Shown one piece after another: positions 56,984 to 64,000 of a DNA stretch of 64,000 nucleotides. The position numbers and the translations under genes were made by a program. Where the stretch lies: the NCBI GenBank assembly GCA_963823495.1, contig CAWGLV010000001.1:1550001-1614000 (forward strand), in the 5' to 3' direction. The stretch is from DATDAH01 sp963823495 (GTDB taxonomy: Bacteria > Actinomycetota > Acidimicrobiia > Acidimicrobiales > DATDAH01). How positions within the stretch are numbered: position 1 is the first letter of the stretch; each line of letters starts with the position of its first letter. Under the pieces are notes generated by a model, which worked only from the letters and a program-made list of their open reading frames with translations, was not told the origin of the DNA and did not search any database.

Positions 56984-57550
56984 ATGAGCCGCGTCGCGGG
57001 GCTGGTCCTCACCCCGGGGGCGGGCTCGGACCGGGACAACCCGTCCCTGGTCGCGCTCGAGGACGCCGTCGCCCCCCTGCCGACGGCCCGCATCGACTTC
57101 CCGTACCGCCGGGAGGGGCGTCGGGCGCCGGACCGGGCGCCGAAGCTGATCGCCTGCGTGAACGAGGAGGCGGCTGCGCTGGCGGCGACAACCGGCGCCG
57201 ATCCCGGCGCGCTGGTCCTCGGGGGCCGTTCGATGGGTGGGCGCATGTGCTCCCTGGCGGTGGCCGAGGGCCTGCCCGCTGCGGGCCTGGTCCTCATCTG
57301 CTACCCGTTGCACCCCCCGGGCAAGCCGGAGAAGCTGCGGGTCGAACACTTCCCGCAGTTGGACCTGCCGTGCCTCTTCGTGTCCGGGACCAGGGATCCC
57401 TTCGGCACGCCCGAGGAGTTCGCCGCCCACCTCGTCGAGATCCCCGGTGCGGTCAGCGTCCACTGGATCGAAGGCAAGCGCCACGACCTCAAGAACGCCG
57501 AGGCCGAGATCGTCGAGGTCGTCACCGGGTGGTTGGCCACCCTGGCCTGA
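56984..57550 (+). CDS. Alpha/beta hydrolase (dienelactone hydrolase-like)
   Basis: 188 residues, small alpha/beta hydrolase fold. Nucleophile elbow GGRSMGGRMCS, catalytic Asp in FVSGTRDPFGTPEEF and His in EGKRHDLKNAEAEI; the triad is complete. It begins AGLVLTPGAGSDRDNPSL, the usual start of this subgroup. Substrate unknown. ATG 56984 is the best start; a GTG lies a little upstream. The last 20 codons are duplicated immediately after the stop by a perfect 76-bp tandem repeat, which leaves the protein itself intact. Confidence 0.9.
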   Translation: MSRVAGLVLTPGAGSDRDNPSLVALEDAVAPLPTARIDFPYRREGRRAPDRAPKLIACVNEEAAALAATTGADPGALVLGGRSMGGRMCSLAVAEGLPAAGLVLICYPLHPPGKPEKLRVEHFPQLDLPCLFVSGTRDPFGTPEEFAAHLVEIPGAVSVHWIEGKRHDLKNAEAEIVEVVTGWLATLA

Positions 57551-57639
57551 GCACCGCCGAAGTCTCAAGAACGCCGAGGCCGAGATCGTCGAGGTCGTCA
57601 CCGGGTGGTTGGCCACCCTGGCCTGAGCACCGCCGAAGT
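57488..57639. repeat. Perfect 76-bp tandem duplication at the end of the hydrolase gene
   Basis: 57488-57563 and 57564-57639 are identical. The unit holds the last 20 codons, the stop codon and 13 bases beyond. The second copy is non-coding and abuts the stop codon of the convergent MFS gene (57641-57639). No divergence has accumulated, so the event is recent or an assembly artefact. Confidence 0.95.
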
Positions 57640-59150
57640 CACCGGTCCTCGGGGTTGATGTCCTCCAGCTCGAGGTGGGCCGTCTCGGGGTAGGCCACCA
57701 CGATGAGCACGGCGAGGAGGGCGGGGCCGATGGCGACCACCGGCATGGCCGAGGCCAGTCCCCCCGACCGGTCCGACAGGGCGCCGACCACGAGCAGGCC
57801 CACGGCGGAGCCGGCGACCCCGACGACGCTGATGAGGCCGTTGGCCCGCCCCCGTGCCGTGGTGGCGAAGAGCTCCGGTCCGTAGACGCCCAGGGCCGGC
57901 ACCGCCGCGGCGCCGATGATCGTGGCGGCCGTGGAGAAGGCCCACAGGCTCGCCCCCTGGCTCAGGTACATGGCGACGGTGAGGCCCACGCCGCCGGCCA
58001 TGGCGGTGGCCCCGACGACCCGCCGCCCCCGGGAGTCGGCGAGTCGGCCCCCGACCACGATGCCGATGAACCCCGGGGTGTTGGTGAGCAGGGTGAAGGC
58101 GGTGATCCGCGTGGCGGAGAAGCCGAGGTCGTCCCGCAGGAAGTCGTTGAGGAACTGGGAGGCGGGAGCGAAGAAGACCGAACCGAGGAAGGCCGAGGCG
58201 GCCAGCAGCCAGAGGCGGCGGGCGTGGGCGTGAGCCAAGGGGCGTTCCTTGGCGACCTCGAACCGGGCCGACTCGGGCACGCCGCGCAGGACCGACAGCG
58301 CGAACGGGATGCCGATCAGCGGCGCGAGGAACAGCAGACGCCAGGCCGAAGGGCCCAGGTCGGCGAGGGGCAGGAGCCAGACGGCCATGCCCGATCCCAG
58401 GCCGCCCGTGAGCACCAGGATGCTCACCGTCCAGGCCCGGGAGTTCCGGGGCACGGTCTCGGCCGCGAGGATCCCGATGAGCAGCGCCAGGGCCGTGGAG
58501 AAGCCTCGGGCAACGGTCTGGCTCACGGCCAGCCAGCCCAGGTTCGGGGCCAGGGCCCCCGTCGCCGACGCGGCGCAGACGGCGAGGGCGCTGATCTTGA
58601 TGAGCGACCGTCGACCCCGGCGGTCGGCCGTGGCGACCAGCACCAGGGCGATGAGGACCCCGACCCGCACCGCGGCGAGCGAGGTGCCCTGGGCCTGGTC
58701 GGAGGCTCCGAACTCGTCGGCGGCGAAGGTGATGGTCTGGGAGATGAGGGTGCCGGTGTAGCCCACGATGAGGGTGAGCGCGGCCAGCGACCCGATGGCC
58801 AGGCTGGTCCGGGCGTCGAAGCGGTCCGGCGGCATCCACCAGGCCGCGTCCTGGCTCGGGGTGCGCAGACGGTGACGCACGGGCCAGTAGAACCAGGGTC
58901 GCCAGCCCGGCATGGCCAACTCGTAGTCGATGTTCTCGGTGACCTCGAGCCCGCCCTCGTCAGTGGCTCGACTCAGGGTGCGTTCGTAGGCGAAGAACGG
59001 GCCCTCGGCGCACGCGAAGTGCCCGTCCCCCCTGGCCACCTCGGCCACGAGGTGGTCGTCACGGGGGCGCTCCAGGGCGACGAGCCGGTCCCGGTCGGCG
59101 GGGTCATCCGGATCGAGTCGGTGGACGGTCGTGACAGAGGTGACGGTCAG
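57639..59150 (-). CDS. MFS transporter with N-terminal cytosolic domain
   Basis: About 503 residues. An N-terminal segment of roughly 90-100 residues (TVHRLDPDDPADRDRL to ELAMPGWRPWFYWPVRHRLR) precedes twelve membrane helices of the major facilitator superfamily. The MFS signature is recognisable as ATADRRGRRSLIK after helix 2, with a related VGGRLADSRGRR in the second half. Substrate unknown; the closest look is to sugar/organic acid permeases. No ATG, GTG or TTG is available short of the murA region: the nearest is ATG 59252 inside murA. CTG 59150 fits the start of the recognisable domain, with GGGAG just before it. Start unresolved. Confidence 0.82.
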   Translation of the reverse strand: MTVTSVTTVHRLDPDDPADRDRLVALERPRDDHLVAEVARGDGHFACAEGPFFAYERTLSRATDEGGLEVTENIDYELAMPGWRPWFYWPVRHRLRTPSQDAAWWMPPDRFDARTSLAIGSLAALTLIVGYTGTLISQTITFAADEFGASDQAQGTSLAAVRVGVLIALVLVATADRRGRRSLIKISALAVCAASATGALAPNLGWLAVSQTVARGFSTALALLIGILAAETVPRNSRAWTVSILVLTGGLGSGMAVWLLPLADLGPSAWRLLFLAPLIGIPFALSVLRGVPESARFEVAKERPLAHAHARRLWLLAASAFLGSVFFAPASQFLNDFLRDDLGFSATRITAFTLLTNTPGFIGIVVGGRLADSRGRRVVGATAMAGGVGLTVAMYLSQGASLWAFSTAATIIGAAAVPALGVYGPELFATTARGRANGLISVVGVAGSAVGLLVVGALSDRSGGLASAMPVVAIGPALLAVLIVVAYPETAHLELEDINPEDR

Positions 59151-59191
59151 GCTCCCGGGTGATGCGGCCCGGCCGGGTCGCGACGGCCCGG

Positions 59192-59199
59192 AGCATACT
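59192..59199. promoter_or_regulatory. Overlapping divergent -10 boxes of murA and the MFS gene
   Basis: Plus strand CATACT (59194-59199), 6 nt from the murA GTG at 59206. Minus strand TATGCT (59197-59192) for the transporter. The two hexamers overlap. Confidence 0.4.
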
Positions 59200-59205
59200 G
59201 GTGAG

Positions 59206-60459
59206 GTGAGCTCCCTGATCGTCCGCCCGAGCGGGCCCCTGGAAGGCACCATCCCCATCGGTGGGGCCAAGAACTCGGTGCTCAAGCTGATGGCGGCGAC
59301 GGTCCTGGCCGAGGGCGACTACGTGCTGCGCAACGTGCCGGACATCGCGGACGTGGGCTGGATGGCCGAGTTGCTCGAGCACATGGGGCTGACCGTGGAA
59401 AGGGGCGACCACGAGCTGGCCATCCACTCACCGGCCGACATCACCCCGGAGGCCCCCTACGAGCTCGTGGAGAAGATGCGGGCGGGCATCGTGGTGCTCG
59501 GGCCGCTGCTGGCCCGCTTCGGCGAAGCCCGGGTGGCGCTTCCCGGCGGGGACGACTTCGGGTCCCGTCCCATCGACATGCACCTGAAGGCCCTGGAGGC
59601 CCTGGGCGCCGAGGTCGACCAGGAGCACGGCTACGTCACGGCCCGGTCGAGCCGGCTCACCGGCACGCGGATCCTCCTGGAGTTCCCCAGCGTCGGAGCC
59701 ACCGAGAACGCTCTGATGGCGGCCGTGCTGGCCAAGGGCACCACGGTGATCGACAACGCCGCCCGCGAGCCCGAGCTGGCCGACCTCGCGGGCTTCCTGA
59801 ACCGGATGGGGGCCAACATCCGTGGCGCCGGTTCGTCGACGGTGACGGTGGAGGGCGTGGAGTCCCTCCATCCCGTGGAGCACACCGTCGTGGCCGACCG
59901 GATCGAGGCCGCGACCTATCTGGCCGCGGTGGGCATCGCCGGCGGCGAGGTGACCCTCCGGGGGGCCGTGCCCGAACACATGACGATGCTGGTGCAGAAG
60001 GTCGGGGAGATGGGCATGCGGTGCTCGCCCGACGGAGGCGGTCTGTGGATCCTGGCCCGACCGCCCCTCCGCTCGGTCGACGTGTCGACCCTGCCCTACC
60101 CGGGCCTGGCCACCGACTACAAACCCATGCTCGTGGCCATGCTGACCGTGGCCGACGGCGTGGGCATCGTCACCGAGAACCTCTTCGCGGGGCGGTTCCG
60201 CTACGTGGACGAGCTGGTGCGGATGGGCGCTGACATCCGTACCGAGAGCCACCACGCCGTGGTGCGGGGCGTGTCCCGCCTGTCCGGGGCCCCGGTGCGG
60301 GCGCCCGACATCCGGGCCGGAGCCGCCCTGGCCATCGCCGGCCTGGCGGCCGAGGGCGAGACCGTGGTGGCCGACGCCGAACACATCGACCGGGGTTATG
60401 AGGACTTCGTCGGCAAGCTCACCGCGGTCGGGGCCGACGTGGAACGGGTGGTCGACTAG
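59206..60459 (+). CDS. murA: UDP-N-acetylglucosamine 1-carboxyvinyltransferase with Asp at the Cys115 position
   Basis: First committed step of peptidoglycan synthesis: enolpyruvyl transfer from PEP to UDP-GlcNAc. 417 residues, starting SSLIVRPSGPLEGTIPIGGAKNSVLKL (read in two parts), with the active-site loop LPGGDDFGSRPIDMHLKAL. The catalytic Cys in the PGGC motif is Asp here (about residue 117). The same substitution is known in mycobacterial and chlamydial MurA and makes the enzyme insensitive to fosfomycin. C-terminal DYKPMLVAMLTVADG is normal. GTG 59206 sits 6 nt behind CATACT. Confidence 0.96.
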   Translation: MSSLIVRPSGPLEGTIPIGGAKNSVLKLMAATVLAEGDYVLRNVPDIADVGWMAELLEHMGLTVERGDHELAIHSPADITPEAPYELVEKMRAGIVVLGPLLARFGEARVALPGGDDFGSRPIDMHLKALEALGAEVDQEHGYVTARSSRLTGTRILLEFPSVGATENALMAAVLAKGTTVIDNAAREPELADLAGFLNRMGANIRGAGSSTVTVEGVESLHPVEHTVVADRIEAATYLAAVGIAGGEVTLRGAVPEHMTMLVQKVGEMGMRCSPDGGGLWILARPPLRSVDVSTLPYPGLATDYKPMLVAMLTVADGVGIVTENLFAGRFRYVDELVRMGADIRTESHHAVVRGVSRLSGAPVRAPDIRAGAALAIAGLAAEGETVVADAEHIDRGYEDFVGKLTAVGADVERVVD

Positions 60460-60605
60460 CGGTGACCGCCCTCGCCGCCGCGACGGCGGGCCTGCTCCTG
60501 GTTGGCCCGGCGGTTGGCCACGACCAGCAGGAGGGCGACGAACAGCAGGGGGACCACGACCATGCCGACCTCGTCCCAACCGCCCTGATGGGCCAGCGTC
60601 ACCAC
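60456..60605 (-). CDS. Small single-pass membrane protein
   Basis: A 49-residue frame, MVTLAHQGGWDEVGMVVV, with one membrane helix (MVVVPLLFVALLLVVANRR) and a basic tail (RANQEQARRRGGEGGHR). Its stop overlaps the murA stop by 4 bases on the opposite strand. GTG 60605 is the likely start. Its hydrophobic-then-basic layout argues for a real gene, but no family is recognised and the length is short. Confidence 0.5.
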   Translation of the reverse strand: MVTLAHQGGWDEVGMVVVPLLFVALLLVVANRRANQEQARRRGGEGGHR

Positions 60606-60698
60606 GGTGACACCGTACGGCGGGAAGTCGACGGTCCCGTACTCGGTTGGGGGAGGGGCGCACCCGTACACTCGCCCTGACGCTTGGAGGAGCACCCC

Positions 60699-60965
60699 GT
60701 GTCCGACACCCCCCTGGAGGAGAAGGTCCGTGAGACCATCGAGGCCATCCGCCCGGCCGTCCAGGCCGACGGCGGAGACATCGTGTTCCACGGGGTGGAC
60801 GACAAGGGCACGGTGACCGTCGAGCTCGTGGGCGCCTGCGTGTCCTGTCCGGCATCGACGCTCACCCTGAAGGCGGGCATCGAGCGGATCCTGATGGACC
60901 GGGTCGAGGGCGTGACCGCGGTCAAGGACGCCGCCGAGGACGACGAGACCGTCCTGAGCCTGTAA
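60699..60965 (+). CDS. NifU C-terminal domain protein (Fe-S scaffold, Nfu-like)
   Basis: 88 residues, essentially only the Nfu domain. It would bind a transient 4Fe-4S cluster through CVSC in VELVGACVSCPASTLTLK and deliver it to apo-proteins. The N-terminal helix is VRETIEAIRPAVQADGGDIV. GTG 60699 is chosen for its strong GGAGG 9 nt upstream; a TTG at 60684 would overlap that site. It is 4 nt before meaB. A TACACT box (60667-60672) may be its promoter. Client proteins could include the FrhB-like and UdgB proteins encoded here. Confidence 0.9.
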   Translation: MSDTPLEEKVRETIEAIRPAVQADGGDIVFHGVDDKGTVTVELVGACVSCPASTLTLKAGIERILMDRVEGVTAVKDAAEDDETVLSL

Positions 60966-60969
60966 CCAC

Positions 60970-61914
60970 GTGGGGGTGACCGGGGACGCGGCGCTCGGTC
61001 TGGAGCAGGCTCGCGCCGGAGACCGCTCGGCCCTGGCCCGCCTCCTGTCGATGGTGGAGCGGGGCGGCGAGCCCGCTCGTGACATCGGACGACTGGCTCA
61101 CGAATCGGCCGGCTCGGCCCACACCATCGGCATCACCGGCCCACCCGGCGCGGGCAAGTCGACCCTGACCTCAGCGCTGGTCCAGGTCGTCCGCGGCGCC
61201 GGTCACCGCATCGCCGTGCTCGCCGTCGACCCCTCCTCGCCGTTCACCGGGGGTGCCATCCTGGGCGATCGGGTCCGGATGGGTGACCACGCCCTCGACG
61301 CCGACGTGTTCATCCGTTCGATGGCCTCACGGGGCCACCTCGGCGGACTGTCCCTGGCTGCGCCGGAGGCTGTCCGCGTGCTCGATGCGGTCGGCTTCGC
61401 CTTCGTGGTCGTCGAGACGGTCGGGGTGGGACAGGTCGAGGTGGAGGTGGCGGGGGAGACCGACACCACCGTCGTGGTGGTCAACCCGGGGTGGGGTGAC
61501 GCGGTGCAGGCCAACAAGGCCGGCCTCCTCGAGGTCGCCGATGTGTTCTGTGTCAACAAGGCCGACCGACCCGGAGCATCCGAGACCCGGCGGGACCTGG
61601 AGCAGATGCTCGACATGAGTGCGAGCCGCGACTGGCGTCCCCGGGTGGTGGACACCGTCGCCACCGAGGGCACCGGGGTCCCCGACCTCTGGGCGTCGAT
61701 CCTGGCCCACCGGGAGGCCATGACCGCCAGCGGCCGACTCGAGCGGGAACGAGCGGATCGGGTCCGGGTGGAGATCAGACGGATCCTGGCCCGCCGCCTG
61801 ATCGAGCAGGCCGAAGCCCGGGCATCGGGCGACGGATTCGACCGGGTCTGTGCCGCGGTGGTGGCCGGTGAGGTCGACCCGTGGGAAGCGGCCGATCGTC
61901 TTCTTGCTGACTAG
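60970..61914 (+). CDS. meaB: Methylmalonyl-CoA mutase-associated GTPase MeaB
   Basis: G-protein chaperone that loads and protects adenosylcobalamin-dependent methylmalonyl-CoA mutase. 314 residues. P-loop GITGPPGAGKSTLTSAL (about residues 53-69), the Walker B/switch region VVVETVGVGQVEVEVAG, and the base-recognition NKAD in VADVFCVNKADRPG. C-terminal dimer helices present. GTG 60970. The mutase itself is not in the window. It is followed 9 nt later by enoyl-CoA hydratase, fitting propionyl/acyl-CoA metabolism. Confidence 0.95.
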   Translation: MGVTGDAALGLEQARAGDRSALARLLSMVERGGEPARDIGRLAHESAGSAHTIGITGPPGAGKSTLTSALVQVVRGAGHRIAVLAVDPSSPFTGGAILGDRVRMGDHALDADVFIRSMASRGHLGGLSLAAPEAVRVLDAVGFAFVVVETVGVGQVEVEVAGETDTTVVVVNPGWGDAVQANKAGLLEVADVFCVNKADRPGASETRRDLEQMLDMSASRDWRPRVVDTVATEGTGVPDLWASILAHREAMTASGRLERERADRVRVEIRRILARRLIEQAEARASGDGFDRVCAAVVAGEVDPWEAADRLLAD

Positions 61915-61923
61915 CGTCCGACC

Positions 61924-62742
61924 ATGAGCGAGACAGCCGAGGACCTGGTCCACCTCGAGCGGGGGGACGACGGCGTGGCCGTGGTGACCCTGGACAACGG
62001 CAAGGTCAACGCCCTCAGCATCGCCCTCCTGCAGCAGCTGCAGGCGATCGCCGAGCAGCTGACCACCGAACCCCCGGGGGCGGTGATCGTCACCGGGGGT
62101 GACCGGATCTTCGCCGCGGGCGCCCAGATCACCGAGTTCCTCCATGCTCCCGACGATCTGCCGTCCCAGGTCGCCGACCGGAACCGGCTCACCGCCCAGG
62201 GCCACGCCTTCCTCACCGCCCTCAACGCGGTCGCGGCGATCCCCCGGGCGACGATCGCCGAGGTGGCGGGGTTCGCGTTGGGCGGCGGCTGCGAGTTGGC
62301 CCTCGCCTGCGATTTCCGGATCGCCTCGGACCGGGCCAAGCTCGGCCAGCCCGAGATCCTCCTGGGCATCATCCCGGGGGGCGGGGGCACCCAGCGACTG
62401 GCCCGACTGGTCGGCCCCGCCCGAGCCAAGGACCTCGTCTTCACCGGCCGTCAGCTGGGCGCGGCCGAGGCCCGGGCCATCGGCCTGGTCGACGAGGTCG
62501 TGGCCGCCGAGGACCTGTCCGCTCGTGTCCGATCCAAGGCCGCCGAGCTCGCCCGGGGGGCCGTGGCCGCCCAGGCGTTGGCCAAGCGGGCCATCGACGA
62601 GGGCCTGGAGCGCACGCTGGCCGCGGGCCTCACCCTGGAACAGGAGCTGTTCCTGGCCTCCTTCGCCACCGAGGACGCGGCCACAGGAGTGAACAGCTTC
62701 CTCGAGCACGGCCCCGGCAAGGCCACCTTCACGGGGGCGTGA
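61924..62742 (+). CDS. Enoyl-CoA hydratase/isomerase family protein
   Basis: Crotonase-fold enzyme, 272 residues, predicted to hydrate 2-enoyl-CoA in beta-oxidation. Oxyanion-hole and first catalytic Glu region: VAGFALGGGCELALACDFR. Second Glu: GQPEILLGIIPGGGGTQRLAR. Both glutamates are present, so hydratase activity is plausible. C-terminal AKRAIDEGLERTLAAGLTLE is typical. ATG 61924 is 9 nt after the meaB stop; the two are probably co-transcribed. Confidence 0.94.
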   Translation: MSETAEDLVHLERGDDGVAVVTLDNGKVNALSIALLQQLQAIAEQLTTEPPGAVIVTGGDRIFAAGAQITEFLHAPDDLPSQVADRNRLTAQGHAFLTALNAVAAIPRATIAEVAGFALGGGCELALACDFRIASDRAKLGQPEILLGIIPGGGGTQRLARLVGPARAKDLVFTGRQLGAAEARAIGLVDEVVAAEDLSARVRSKAAELARGAVAAQALAKRAIDEGLERTLAAGLTLEQELFLASFATEDAATGVNSFLEHGPGKATFTGA

Positions 62743-62776
62743 CCGGGTCCGGGGCGCGCCGGTGCCCGAGGCGCGA

Positions 62777-63871
62777 TCAGGCGGTGAGGTACAGGGCGCG
62801 GGGCGCGCTGCGGCCGAGGCCGTTCACGGCGTGCACGACGACCCGGTGTCGCCCTCGGGGCAGGTTGGCCAGGGTCACGCGGCTGCGGTTCCCCGGCACC
62901 GTGCGAGCTCGGCCGAGGCCCGGCAACTCGACGCGGTAGCGGGTGATGCGCGTACCGCCGTCGAAGAACGGTGGGCTCCAGTCCACGAAGGGCACCCCGA
63001 AGGCCCGCCCGCGTCGCAAGCGGGTCACGCGGTCGGGCACGCTGTCGGGGTCGAGGAAGCGTTGGACGAACGGGTAGGCCGACACCTCGGTGTAGATCCC
63101 CGGGAACCGCCGTCGGGCGCAGCCCCTGCCGGTGCTCACGATGCCGACCTGGACCCGGTCGGGGCCGTCGGGCACCAGCAACGGGCCACCGCTGTCGCCG
63201 TAGCAGGAGTCCTCGCCGCCGTCGATCAGGTCGCCGGCGCACACCCTCTGCCCGGGGAGGAGACCGGGGCCGTAGACCGCCGCGCAGTCGCCGTCGGAGA
63301 CGATGGGCACCTCGACCTCATGGAGGTGGTAGGGGTAGCTCTGCCGGTTCGGGGCGATGTCGGTGTCGCCCCAGCCGATGGTGGTGGCCGGGGTCGTCGG
63401 CGGGTACAGGGCAGCGTCAGCAGGGACCGCCGGCCGCACCGTGGCGTACGGGAGCTCTCGCCCCAACTGGATGACCGCGATGTCGTTCTCGAGGGTGTTG
63501 TCGTCATAGCCGGGGTGAAGGCGTATGGCGCGGGCCCGCACCCGCTGGCCCCCCCCACCGGGAGCCAGGGTGTGGGTGCCGGCCAGGACGTCGATGGCGC
63601 GGGCGGGGGCGCCCACCACGCAGTGCCCGGCGGTCAGCACCGTGTCCGGGGAGATGAGCGTCCCGCCGCACAGATGGGCGTTCGCGCGCCGGGCCACGCC
63701 GTGCTGGAGCAGCGCGACCTGGAACGGGTACTCGCCGGGGTCGGCCTGGCCGCCACCGATGATCTCGCCGTCGGGAGCGGCTTCGGTGGTCGGATCCTGG
63801 GCCTGCGCCTCGGCCACGGGCAGCAGGGCCAGCGCGACCAGCACGGCGGCGATCAGGCGTCGGACGGTCAT
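62777..63871 (-). CDS. Secreted trypsin-like serine protease with C-terminal fibronectin III-like domain
   Basis: 364 residues. Signal peptide MTVRRLIAAVLVALALLPVAEAQAQ, a short propeptide, then the mature start IIGGGQADPGEYPFQVALL. Catalytic triad: His in VLTAGHC, Asp in LENDIAVIQL, Ser in CYGDSGGPLL. The Asp before the GDSGG by six residues is replaced (GGEDSCYGDSGG has Asp), giving trypsin-like P1 specificity for Lys/Arg. About 75 C-terminal residues (PFFDGGTRITRYRVELPG and HRVVVHAVNGLGRSAP) resemble a fibronectin III domain. ATG 63871 is clear. Confidence 0.93.
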   Translation of the reverse strand: MTVRRLIAAVLVALALLPVAEAQAQDPTTEAAPDGEIIGGGQADPGEYPFQVALLQHGVARRANAHLCGGTLISPDTVLTAGHCVVGAPARAIDVLAGTHTLAPGGGGQRVRARAIRLHPGYDDNTLENDIAVIQLGRELPYATVRPAVPADAALYPPTTPATTIGWGDTDIAPNRQSYPYHLHEVEVPIVSDGDCAAVYGPGLLPGQRVCAGDLIDGGEDSCYGDSGGPLLVPDGPDRVQVGIVSTGRGCARRRFPGIYTEVSAYPFVQRFLDPDSVPDRVTRLRRGRAFGVPFVDWSPPFFDGGTRITRYRVELPGLGRARTVPGNRSRVTLANLPRGRHRVVVHAVNGLGRSAPRALYLTA

Positions 63872-63931
63872 GGGACGAGCCCTCTCATGGCGATGGTCAG
63901 CGGACCCCAGGCCGGTACCCGCCGCCGGACA

Positions 63932-64000
63932 TTACTCATGGGCGGTGGGTGAGATGCGTCGGGTGGTGTCCCCGTCGAGGTTGAGGGCGTTGTGGATGAG
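63932..64000 (-). CDS. C-terminal end of an unidentified gene (partial)
   Basis: The last 22 codons and stop TAA (63934-63932) of an open minus-strand frame that runs off the window edge: LIHNALNLDGDTTRRISPTA plus two residues. The composition is protein-like but too short to identify. Its stop lies 60 nt upstream of the protease start on the same strand. Confidence 0.4.
   Translation of the reverse strand, partial: LIHNALNLDGDTTRRISPTAHE

Overview
The window comes from a very GC-rich, high-GC Gram-positive chromosome. It is most likely an actinobacterium of the class Acidimicrobiia (Iamia/Ilumatobacter-like). This is inferred from the actinobacterial trio SCO1664-family / DUF3090 / MSMEG_4193-type phosphatase, the F420-linked proteins, a MurA with Asp in place of the catalytic Cys, frequent GTG starts, and many start codons 6-10 nt behind a TANNNT -10 box, as in leaderless mRNAs. 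It is ordinary chromosome: no transposase, integrase, phage gene or CRISPR array was seen.

Layout. 0-3.8 kb: glycerophosphodiesterase, lipid kinase, etfBA. 4.2-7.9 kb: hypothetical protein, SCO1664/DUF3090/phosphatase cluster, family-5 uracil-DNA glycosylase. 8.2-12 kb: two paralogous small secreted proteins, FrhB-like F420 protein, acyl-CoA dehydrogenase, F420-dependent PPOX protein. 12-17.7 kb: LCP cell-wall ligase, tRNA-Arg(CCG), alcohol dehydrogenase, argS, lysA. 17.8-26.2 kb: an ESX/type VII-like island with an FHA-FtsK ATPase (EccC-like), an apparent pseudokinase, WXG100 protein, a 610-residue unknown protein and a second WXG-like protein beyond an aldehyde dehydrogenase. 26.3-30.3 kb: hom, thrC and a phosphoglycerate-mutase-like protein probably acting as homoserine kinase. 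30.6-40.7 kb: rho, rpmE, unknown gene, prfA, prmC-sua5 fusion, cyclic-nucleotide-binding protein, thiolase, low-molecular-weight phosphatase, glyA (broken by a one-base frameshift). 41-43.2 kb: DUF4012 protein and a tiny LARTG surface protein. 43.4-52.1 kb: polyprenyl-phosphate sugar transferase, then the complete F1Fo ATP synthase operon. 52-64 kb: lipoprotein, 2H-GNAT fusion, SDR, glpX, J-domain protein, hydrolase, MFS transporter, murA, NifU-like protein, meaB, enoyl-CoA hydratase, trypsin-like protease, and the end of a further gene.

The core order prfA-prmC-sua5-LMW phosphatase-glyA-sugar transferase-atp is an old Gram-positive arrangement with a few genes inserted. The aspartate-family genes argS/lysA and hom/thrC flank the ESX-like island. 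Electron-transfer flavoprotein, acyl-CoA dehydrogenase, enoyl-CoA hydratase, thiolase and MeaB point to acyl-CoA oxidation, feeding a respiratory chain and the ATP synthase.

The points most worth a second look are: the compact ESX-like island with its apparent pseudokinase; the glyA frameshift; the prmC-sua5 fusion; the epsilon subunit lacking its regulatory C-terminal domain; a leaderless 10-codon uORF coupled to etfB; apparent CTG/ATC starts; a 76-bp tandem duplication; and several intergenic palindrome families.
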